From an uncultured Prevotellaceae bacterium (GTDB lineage Bacteria; Bacteroidota; Bacteroidia; Bacteroidales; Bacteroidaceae): DNA of 64,000 bases. The notes beneath the pieces were generated by a model, which ran no database searches, was not told the DNA's origin, and was given only the letters and a program-made list of their open reading frames with translations. Within the stretch, counting starts at the first letter, position 1, and each line of letters begins with the position of its first letter. A program made the translations under genes and the position numbers. The DNA lies in the NCBI GenBank assembly GCA_902780635.1, contig CACZGH010000015.1, positions 20,977 through 84,976 on the forward strand. Direction: 5' to 3'. This document shows positions 37,324 to 44,665 of this stretch, piece by piece.

Positions 37324-38031
37324 TTATGGTCTACTGAGTATGATGGTCTTTCCTTCCTTAATATATATACCTGGTAGCGTCGGGTGTGACACTGCCATGC
37401 CACAGAGATTGTATACAGATTCGTTTTTCGTTTCGTCTGGTAGGAGCGTCTCCATTCCATCTGTATTCTCAGGGCGAGTGATGGTCAGGCCAAAATCGAT
37501 GTGCCCACCTCCTGCTCCTTGTGTCAGAGATACAGCCAGTATGTTGTCGCCCTCATGCAGCAATGCTTTGTGGCGTGGGGTGAACGTACGCGACACATAG
37601 TCATTGTCATTCCATCCTGTGAGACTCCATAGTGATTTGCCATTCAGGTAGAAATGGGGATTCTCGTCGTAACTGCAAGTCAGTGTCACTGTGCTTTGTG
37701 CCAGGGCTGCCATGTCTTCGGCGGTCAGTGTGAAATGGCGGCGTAGAAGCAATGGCTGCACTTCGCTGGCCCAGATACTGACCCGGAAGGGATCATAGGA
37801 GTTGCTCAAAGGTCCCCATCCGTATATCCAGTCGCTCTCATCAACACAGCGGCCTGCCCAGTCCTTGGGCTCTACCCTTGCAAGCTCCTCATTGTTGTTG
37901 AGAAAATAGTAAACACAGGACCAAGGACCTTTTTCCTTCGTCTCCAAAAGACTGACAGTAGTCGTCTGTGCATTTGACAGATGAATGATACCGATCAGTC
38001 CTATCAGAATCCATGTTTTTCGCTTCAACAT
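37324..38031 (-). CDS. Small secreted beta-sandwich protein with sorting-like tail
   Basis: 235 residues from ATG 38031 (MLKRKTWILIGLIG...SNAQ), consistent with a promoter just upstream; the longer frame to 38097 would run through that promoter. The mature part is a galactose-binding-like jelly roll (WIYGWGPLSNSYDPF, FYLNGKSLWSLTGWN, LLHEGDNILAVSLTQGAGGGHIDFGL). The same jelly-roll pattern, with HFYLNG- and GDNxIA-like motifs, occurs as an inserted domain in the DUF4964-type proteins at 44666 and 58965. No catalytic residue pattern is evident. The tail YNLCGMAV...IYIKEGKTIIL is a degenerate form of the recurrent C-terminal motif. It is first in a probable three-gene - strand operon with the GH127-type gene. 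Confidence 0.65.
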   Translation of the reverse strand: MLKRKTWILIGLIGIIHLSNAQTTTVSLLETKEKGPWSCVYYFLNNNEELARVEPKDWAGRCVDESDWIYGWGPLSNSYDPFRVSIWASEVQPLLLRRHFTLTAEDMAALAQSTVTLTCSYDENPHFYLNGKSLWSLTGWNDNDYVSRTFTPRHKALLHEGDNILAVSLTQGAGGGHIDFGLTITRPENTDGMETLLPDETKNESVYNLCGMAVSHPTLPGIYIKEGKTIILSRP

Positions 38032-38051
38032 ATGAAAATAGTTTGATGCCA

Positions 38052-38084
38052 CAAAATTACTCGTACTCACGGAAGAACAACAAA
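38052..38084 (-). promoter_or_regulatory. Bacteroidetes-type promoter of the GH127 operon
   Basis: On the - strand, TTTG (38081-38084), a 21-base spacer and TAATTTTG (38052-38059), a full TAnnTTTG match, lie 20 bases upstream of the ATG at 38031. Confidence 0.7.
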
Positions 38085-38199
38085 ACTCAGAGTTCAAAAA
38101 ACGAAAAAAGCAGGTAAAACGGTCTGTGGAAAAGGGAAAAACCGTTTTTTTTCTTTTTCATATGGGGCGTATTATAAGAAAAATACCTATCTTTACACC

Positions 38200-39315
38200 A
38201 TGGAAACAAACAAACGAATAGTCTTCATCGATTACATCCGCGTGGTGGCTTGCCTGATGGTGATGCTCGTACACGCAAGTGAGAATTTTTATGGGGCTGA
38301 TCCCTCAGGACTGGCTGGCAATATGTCAATGTTGGCCAACGAGCAAAATCGTTTCTGGGTATCCTTCTATGACGGCGCGCTGGGCCGTGTCTCTGTGCCC
38401 TTGTTCATGATTGTGTCAGCCTTTCTTTTGGTGCCCATGCGGCAGGGGCAAACCATGGTGGGCTTCTATCGCAAACGCTTCATGCGTATCCTACCTCCTC
38501 TCGTTTGTTTCTTGTTGCTCTATACATTCTTGCCTCTGCTCTGGGGTGGTATGACATGGGAGCAGTCGATGGCCGATTTGAAGGCGCTTCCGTTCAATTT
38601 CCCGTCAATGGGAGGACATCTTTGGTTCATGTATCCACTCATCAGTCTTTATTTGATCATCCCTGTGGTCTCTCCTTGGCTCCAACAGGCTTCTGCGCGC
38701 GATGAGCGTATCTTTATCGGCATTTTTGCATTCAGCACGCTCATGCCCTGGCTCCATCGGTTTGTACAACCAGAGCTGTGGGGCGAATGCTTCTGGAACC
38801 AGTTTGGAATGTTGTGGTATTGCTCCGGATACCTGGGCTATTTGGTGTTGGCTCATTACATACGTGTACATATCAAATGGGATCGTAATCGCAGGCTGAC
38901 TATCGGCATCGTTTGCTTCCTCATAGGGGCTGCATTCTCAGCATGGAGCTTCTGGTGGAAAGGGCAGCCTGGTGTGCTCATCGAGACACCGATGCTGGAA
39001 TGGTCGTGGGAGTTCTGTACGCCCAACGTCCTCTTGGCCACATTCGGGTTGTTCCTGGTCTTTACCTGTATACAGGCCCCCAAAGCTCCTGCTTGGATCG
39101 ACAGACTGTCGCGCATGTCATATGGCATGTACCTGATGCACATGTTCTTCTTGAGCCTGATAGCACCATGGGTCATTGGCGGCGATGTGGCCAACCCCGC
39201 GCTGCCTGTCTGGCTGGCAATACCAGTGATTGCATTGCTCACTTTTATAGGTGCTGCTGTCACCACGCGTCTGCTGTCTCTGCTTCCTGGAAGCAAATAT
39301 ATCGTAGGCTGCTGA
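38200..39315 (+). CDS. Acyltransferase-3 family membrane protein
   Basis: 371 residues. The N-terminus RIVFIDYIRVVACLMVMLVHASENF contains the D-x-x-R and H of the acyltransferase-3 family (in IDYIR and LVHAS). About ten hydrophobic membrane segments follow (for example LPPLVCFLLLYTFLPLLW and MYLMHMFFLSLIAPWV). Members transfer acetyl or other acyl groups to sugars at the inner membrane. Here it stands alone, divergent from the GH127 operon and 121 bases before the second regulator, so a role in modifying the cell's own surface glycans is as likely as a role in foraging. A TATCTTTA sequence (38189-38196) is close to a -7 box but sits so near the ATG that the transcript would be leaderless. Confidence 0.88.
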   Translation: METNKRIVFIDYIRVVACLMVMLVHASENFYGADPSGLAGNMSMLANEQNRFWVSFYDGALGRVSVPLFMIVSAFLLVPMRQGQTMVGFYRKRFMRILPPLVCFLLLYTFLPLLWGGMTWEQSMADLKALPFNFPSMGGHLWFMYPLISLYLIIPVVSPWLQQASARDERIFIGIFAFSTLMPWLHRFVQPELWGECFWNQFGMLWYCSGYLGYLVLAHYIRVHIKWDRNRRLTIGIVCFLIGAAFSAWSFWWKGQPGVLIETPMLEWSWEFCTPNVLLATFGLFLVFTCIQAPKAPAWIDRLSRMSYGMYLMHMFFLSLIAPWVIGGDVANPALPVWLAIPVIALLTFIGAAVTTRLLSLLPGSKYIVGC

Positions 39316-39353
39316 TGGAACAGATAAGAATAGTAATTAATAAAAGGTAATGT

Positions 39354-39425
39354 CTGAACTCCTCAACTCCTCAACTTCTGAACTCCTCAACTTCTGAACT
39401 TCTCAACTCCTGAACTCCTGAACTC
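39354..39425. repeat. 8-bp microsatellite (nine units) before the second regulator gene
   Basis: Nine contiguous copies of CT(G/C)AACT(C/T) with no indels, followed by a broken tenth unit. The two variable positions alternate irregularly. The array ends 11 bases before the ATG at 39437, so it occupies the expected 5' untranslated or promoter region. Each gain or loss of a unit would change spacing by 8 bases without touching the coding sequence. Confidence 0.9.
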
Positions 39426-39436
39426 CTCATATACCC

Positions 39437-42400
39437 ATGCGAAAAATCCTTTTACAACTGGCATTGTTCATGGCCACATGCTTGCCGCTGCATGCACAAA
39501 TGGCAATCGTTTCCGAGAGATATACCACCAGCGAGGGACTGTCGGACAACTCAGCACTTTGTGCTTTGAGGGATAGTTATGGCTTCCTTTGGGTGGGAAC
39601 AGAGAATGGACTCAACTTTTTTGATGGCTCGCGTATTCGTGTCTTTCGTGACATGGCGGCATCGGAAAGTCCTGATGAGACCAATACGGTCATATCTCTC
39701 TATGAGCACAAGGGCGATATCTGGTTGGGAGGGTCGGAAGGGCTTTATGTGTTCAACCGCCGGCAGAACCGTTTCACTCGTTTTTCAAAGAAAACCCGGT
39801 ATGGGGTGATCATTTCATCGGCTGTGACCAAGATGATGGAATCCGATAATGAGTTGATCTGGATATTGACATATGGACAGGGTATCTTCAACTATAATCC
39901 TAAAACTGACGAACTCACACAGAACAGCCGTCATGGAAGTTTCTATAGTGATATGATTATTGGAGCCGACGGTCTGGTCTATGCTGTCACACTGACGGGC
40001 AAACTGGTGGTGTTCAGGGCTGATGGACAGTTCGTGAACAGCTATGAGGTGCAGGAAAGCCAATTCGACAAAGACCGCATCAGCATTACTGAGGCTGGGG
40101 GAGAGTTATGGTTGGCAAATAATACCCGGCTCATGCGACTCAACAAAGATAAACGAACGACGGAGCTCGTCATGGACTCTCCTGAGATGGGTGCCATTCA
40201 TGACTTGATAGCCGATGCCAAAGGACAGTTGTTTTTCGGCTGCGACAATGGGGTATACCGGTATGCTCCCTCTGACTCGCATCTGGAGCACTTCGGACAG
40301 TCGGGCAGTGGCAACAGCTTGTCAGACAATTTGGTGAACACGCTGATGTGGGATACTGACAGCACCTTGTTGGTCCTGACACGAGCTGGAGGGCTGAATA
40401 CCATCGCCATGCTCCAGTCAGGAATAGAGTTCATACCCCTGCCTTCTACCGTCAGGATGTCAGAGCCTATTTTCGTACGCGCCATGTGCCGAAATCCACA
40501 GGGGCTAGTGTGGCTGGGCACCGATAATGGCCTCTATTGTGCCGATTACGAAAAAATGACGATTACGCCTTATGCTCCTTTGAAGATACCTTATGAGGTG
40601 ACTGCTCTCATGCTCGACAATGATGACTTGTGGATAGGTACACGGCATAATGGCCTGTTTATTCTCAACACCAAAACAGGAGGATTGGTCAGTCACACGT
40701 TCTCAAACAGCCAGCCATACACGATACCAAGCAATGAGGTGAACAGTATCTGCAGAACCCGCAGCGGTGATATCTATGTGCTCACTTCATGGGGACTGTC
40801 CAGATATGACCGCGAAAACGAGCATTTTTATGGTTATGCCAGCATCAGTGCCATGTCATCGTTTGTCTGTATGCAGGAAGCTGCCAACGGATGGCTGTGG
40901 GCTTCGTCGAGCAACAAGGGCTTGTTTATCAAACGGGATGCCAATAGTACTTTCGATGCTTTCAAATCCCAGACAATCGGACGGCAGACCGTGACCGTCA
41001 TGTATGGCGACAGCCAAGGTGGGCTGTGGGCTGCGACTAATGGCGGTGGCCTGTATCTCTATGACACAAAGAAGGAGGATTTCGTGCGTTTTGACACGGA
41101 AGGCACGTTGTTGCACAATCAGGTGGTCAGTTTTATTGAGGAAGATGACCAAAAGGGGCTTTGGCTGGGCACATCTGCAGGTATCATCCGCATCGGCTCT
41201 TCTCGTGATGTCAACAATATGCAGGTCTATGGTTTCAGCCAGGCTGCCAATTTCTACCAGTTGCAAAGATCATCATGTACACATGGTTATGGCTTCGTCT
41301 TGTTTGGGGGCAATGGTGGAATCTTCAAGCTCAAGACCAATGAAATGACACCCCTCGTCAACCTTAGACGTATATACATATCAGAACTCTCTCTGCCATA
41401 CGCTTCCGACAGTCATGCCGAATTGGTGCGTCTGGGGCTTGATGTGCCTCTTTATACGCGTGAGGCTATCGAACTTCCTTATGCAGACAATAGTTTCACG
41501 CTCCATTTCCTCTCGACACACTACAATGGGATGCCTGAAGCCAAATATGAGTATATGTTGCAGGGGTTTGACAACTCATGGGTGCAAGGAACTACCACTC
41601 CTGAGGCCACTTATGCCAATCTGCCCCCCGGCGATTATGTGTTCTTGTTGCGCAGTGTGGGACAGACGGATGAAGAAGAGACAGCCCGCCTGCGTATCAC
41701 CGTCTTGGCACCGTGGTATCGCACGACACTCGCATATATGATATATGTGTTGGCTTCATTGGCTCTCCTTGTGGGGGCTTACTATCTGATACAATACCGC
41801 TTGAAGCGGCGTTATCAGCGTCAGATGCAAGCTTTCAAACAACAGCAGGAGAAGGAGACTTTCCAGTCTAAAATACGTTTCTTTATTGATCTGGTGCATG
41901 AGATCCGCACACCGCTGACACTCATGAGCTTGCCGTTGGAGGCCATCAATGATGAGGTGAAAGACAAAAATGAGGATTCTCCACTGCGCAGACACCTCAC
42001 TTCCATCCGTCGCAATATGAATTACCTGCTGGGTATCACCAACCAGTTGCTCGATTTCCAGAAACAGGAAAATGGGGGTATTTCGTTGAAACGCCGTAAA
42101 ACCGATATGGGAGCCATGCTGCATCAGATTTACGACCAGTTCAACAATGCTGTTGAGGTGCAGGGCAAGCAACTCCAGCTTCAAATACCACCAGAGCCTG
42201 TGGTCCTCTCCATAGATGACGACAAGATGATGAAGGTGATGATGAATCTGGTGGGGAATGCCTTGAAATATGCTCAAGAGGAGATTATTGTGCGCTTGGA
42301 GCAAACAGACGATATGGCCCGCATTTCGGTGATTGATGATGGACCGGGTGTACCAGCAGAAGAGCGTGAGAAAATATTCGACCGCTACTATCAAATCGGC

Positions 42401-43396
42401 AAGGACAGCGTGGCAGCCACATTGGGTACAGGTCTTGGACTGGCCTATGCCAAGATGCTGGCAAAGGCTCACGAGGGTGATCTGGTGTATACTGACGCAC
42501 CAGGCAGAGGGTCGTGTTTCGTCCTCACCGTTCCTATCTCTGGAGAGATATCGGAAGAGGCAGAGCCAGCGATCATAGCTACGCCAGAGACGGAGACCCC
42601 TGTAGAAGAGAGTACTGGCACAACTCCGACGTTCCGCATTCTTCTGGTTGAGGATAACGAGGAACTCCTGAAGGCGACCGCTGATGCCTTGCGCAAATGG
42701 TACAAGGTGGTCAAGGCGCATGATGGGCAGGAAGCACTCGATATGCTGAAGTATCAGGAGGTGGACGTGATCGTCAGCGACGTGATGATGCCACGCATGG
42801 ACGGCAATGAGTTGTGCCGCCGGCTCAAGCAGGACATTGCCACCTCTCATCTGCCTGTCATCTTGCTCACGGCAAAAGTCTCTGTAGAAGCCAAAGTGGA
42901 GGGGATGGAGAGTGGCGCTGATCTGTATCTGGAAAAACCTTTCTCCATTCGTCAACTCCATCTGCAGATAGAGAGCCTGCTGCGCCTGCGACATCAGTTC
43001 TATGAGCGCATGAAAAGCATCGATGGGTTCATGGCTTCTCCTCAGGACAGAAAAGAGACGGCGTTGGGACTGAGTCAGCAAGACCTCTTGTTCATAGAAC
43101 ACCTGCAAGAGTCTGTTGAGGAGAATTTGCAGGATGAGGAATTCTCCATTGATACGCTGGCAGAACAGCTGAATATGAGCCGAAGCAGCTTCTATCGCAA
43201 AATAAAGGCGCTCACCGATATGACACCCACCGACTATCTGAAAACTGCCCGTATGAACAAAGCGGCATGTCTGCTCAAGGAGGGATGTCGCAGCAGTGAG
43301 GTGGCGGAGCGTGTCGGCTTCACCTCAAGCAGTTATTTTGCCAAATGTTTCCGGGCTCAGTTCGGATGTTTGCCGAAAGACTATGCGGCACAATAG
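39437..43396 (+). CDS. Hybrid two-component system regulator of the mannan-type locus
   Basis: 1319 residues with the same plan as the regulator at 27839: signal segment (ending LPLHAQ), propeller-type sensor repeats (YGFLWVGTENGLNFFDG, GLVWLGTDNGLYC), Y_Y_Y domain (about 685-755), membrane helix (about 765-788), kinase core with H821 (VHEIRTPLTL), ATPase boxes (NLVGNALKYA, DDGPGV, GTGLGLAYAK), receiver with D1115 (SDVMMPRMDG) and AraC-type helix-turn-helix at the C-terminus. The position immediately before the GH43 gene and the GH76/GH92 operon suggests that it controls them in response to a released oligosaccharide. Its stop is one base away from the stop of the convergent GH43 gene. Confidence 0.96.
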   Translation: MRKILLQLALFMATCLPLHAQMAIVSERYTTSEGLSDNSALCALRDSYGFLWVGTENGLNFFDGSRIRVFRDMAASESPDETNTVISLYEHKGDIWLGGSEGLYVFNRRQNRFTRFSKKTRYGVIISSAVTKMMESDNELIWILTYGQGIFNYNPKTDELTQNSRHGSFYSDMIIGADGLVYAVTLTGKLVVFRADGQFVNSYEVQESQFDKDRISITEAGGELWLANNTRLMRLNKDKRTTELVMDSPEMGAIHDLIADAKGQLFFGCDNGVYRYAPSDSHLEHFGQSGSGNSLSDNLVNTLMWDTDSTLLVLTRAGGLNTIAMLQSGIEFIPLPSTVRMSEPIFVRAMCRNPQGLVWLGTDNGLYCADYEKMTITPYAPLKIPYEVTALMLDNDDLWIGTRHNGLFILNTKTGGLVSHTFSNSQPYTIPSNEVNSICRTRSGDIYVLTSWGLSRYDRENEHFYGYASISAMSSFVCMQEAANGWLWASSSNKGLFIKRDANSTFDAFKSQTIGRQTVTVMYGDSQGGLWAATNGGGLYLYDTKKEDFVRFDTEGTLLHNQVVSFIEEDDQKGLWLGTSAGIIRIGSSRDVNNMQVYGFSQAANFYQLQRSSCTHGYGFVLFGGNGGIFKLKTNEMTPLVNLRRIYISELSLPYASDSHAELVRLGLDVPLYTREAIELPYADNSFTLHFLSTHYNGMPEAKYEYMLQGFDNSWVQGTTTPEATYANLPPGDYVFLLRSVGQTDEEETARLRITVLAPWYRTTLAYMIYVLASLALLVGAYYLIQYRLKRRYQRQMQAFKQQQEKETFQSKIRFFIDLVHEIRTPLTLMSLPLEAINDEVKDKNEDSPLRRHLTSIRRNMNYLLGITNQLLDFQKQENGGISLKRRKTDMGAMLHQIYDQFNNAVEVQGKQLQLQIPPEPVVLSIDDDKMMKVMMNLVGNALKYAQEEIIVRLEQTDDMARISVIDDGPGVPAEEREKIFDRYYQIGKDSVAATLGTGLGLAYAKMLAKAHEGDLVYTDAPGRGSCFVLTVPISGEISEEAEPAIIATPETETPVEESTGTTPTFRILLVEDNEELLKATADALRKWYKVVKAHDGQEALDMLKYQEVDVIVSDVMMPRMDGNELCRRLKQDIATSHLPVILLTAKVSVEAKVEGMESGADLYLEKPFSIRQLHLQIESLLRLRHQFYERMKSIDGFMASPQDRKETALGLSQQDLLFIEHLQESVEENLQDEEFSIDTLAEQLNMSRSSFYRKIKALTDMTPTDYLKTARMNKAACLLKEGCRSSEVAERVGFTSSSYFAKCFRAQFGCLPKDYAAQ

Positions 43397-43397
43397 A

Positions 43398-44423
43398 TCA
43401 TGGAAGAGCGGGCTTCCCGAAGTCGGGAAGGCCGCTCTTGTCCCATTGGATAGGTTGCATCAGCACGCTGCGGTGCCAACCGTCTTCCAACTTCCTGTTG
43501 GCTTCGTAAAGCAATAAGTATTGCTTGCCGTTGGGGGCAGGCACCAATGAGATGTTGGAAGTGCCATAAAGCTGGTCGATATCGTCAGAGACAAACAGGG
43601 GCTCTTGCACTTTTGTCCATGAGGATGGTGCAAGCAGGTCGGCATCGGTGCGGGCATAGAGCATGCCCAGGGCATGATAGATGGTCCAGATGCCGCTGGC
43701 AGAATAGCATACACAAACATAATTGTTGTTGGGAGTGATAAATGCCTCCGGGTTCTCGTTGACGAAGATGGGATAGTTGGAACGGTCGCCGTTGGGATTG
43801 ATCCACTGCCGTTCCCATTCCAGCTCAGGCTGGGAGAGAAGCACGCGTTCAGAGTCCAGCGTCCAGGGATTGCCCATCCGGGCTATATAGATGCATTGGG
43901 TCTCTGTCTCGGAGCGGCGATGTTGCCAACCTGACCATAGCAGATATTGCTGCCCGTGAACGACAATGCTGGTAGGGTGCAATCCAAAGTTCCATTCATC
44001 ATTGGTCTTGATGGCTCCTTTGAGCGTGAACGCTCCTTTCATGGGGTCATCAGAAGTATTTTCCAAGACATAGAGCTGGTGATTGTCTGTATTGCCGCCA
44101 TCGGCTTCGAAGTAGATATACCAATTGTTGCCAACCCTGTGCAGTTCAGGCGACCATATATGCTCCATCCCCGAGGCGTGAAAAGCCAGACGATGGCGGC
44201 TTTGGGATAAATGGGCTGGGTCATCAGTGGCATAAATGATGATGCTGTCGGCCGACGGCACCTGCATGGTATAGTAGTACTGGTCTTGCCATTGGATGCA
44301 ATAGGGGTAATAGCCAGCGTCGAAGACGACTTCCATTCCTGTAGTGTCTGTCTTGCTTTCGGTGTGACAACTCATTAAAAGCATACACACCCATCCAAAT
44401 GCAATGATTATTTTAGCATTCAT
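43398..44423 (-). CDS. GH43-family lipoprotein
   Basis: 341 residues with lipobox LLMSC (Cys19), predicting outer-membrane attachment. Five-bladed propeller features of GH43 are seen: D35 in FDAGYYPY as candidate base, HIWSPELHRVGNNWYIYFEA, and NENPEAF with E223 as the candidate acid (commonly NEGP in the family; the Gly is Asn here). The subfamily cannot be fixed by eye; the layout resembles alpha-L-arabinofuranosidase or exo-arabinanase groups. It is transcribed towards the regulator and divergently from the main operon, so it may share regulation from the 242-base spacer at 44424-44665. Confidence 0.78.
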   Translation of the reverse strand: MNAKIIIAFGWVCMLLMSCHTESKTDTTGMEVVFDAGYYPYCIQWQDQYYYTMQVPSADSIIIYATDDPAHLSQSRHRLAFHASGMEHIWSPELHRVGNNWYIYFEADGGNTDNHQLYVLENTSDDPMKGAFTLKGAIKTNDEWNFGLHPTSIVVHGQQYLLWSGWQHRRSETETQCIYIARMGNPWTLDSERVLLSQPELEWERQWINPNGDRSNYPIFVNENPEAFITPNNNYVCVCYSASGIWTIYHALGMLYARTDADLLAPSSWTKVQEPLFVSDDIDQLYGTSNISLVPAPNGKQYLLLYEANRKLEDGWHRSVLMQPIQWDKSGLPDFGKPALP

Positions 44424-44447
44424 TGTTCATTCTTTTCAAACTATCAG

Positions 44448-44455
44448 CAAAGTTA
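44448..44455 (-). promoter_or_regulatory. Candidate -7 box for the GH43 gene
   Basis: TAACTTTG on the - strand, a full TAnnTTTG match, 24 bases upstream of the GH43 ATG. No -33 TTTG is found at the right distance, which would fit a promoter that depends on an activator. No matching box was seen for the + strand gene at 44666 in this spacer. Confidence 0.35.
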
Positions 44456-44665
44456 CAAACAATATCTGATTTTTTTGTTCTTTGACGAGTTTTTTTCCCT
44501 ATTCCTACTGCTTATTTATTTATTTTGCAAACGAAAAGATAATAGTTGAGTTATTTGATAGAAAAGGTTTCTTCAAAAATCAGGTATTAGAAGTGAAGGT
44601 AACAAAGAGTTGTTGGATGGATAACATTTTTAATGGAAAATGATGTTAAATAAATGATAATGGTA

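Noticed and set aside
38189-38196. TATCTTTA as the promoter of the acyltransferase gene
   Set aside because: It ends 3 bases before the ATG, the last base departs from the consensus and no -33 box is at the right distance.
39354-39425. 8-bp repeat as CRISPR or an origin iteron array
   Set aside because: The units are too short and contiguous, there is no replication gene, and it lies in a regulator leader region.
41756-43108. A 450-codon open frame opposite the second regulator
   Set aside because: It is antisense to the kinase, receiver and DNA-binding domains of a canonical hybrid regulator.
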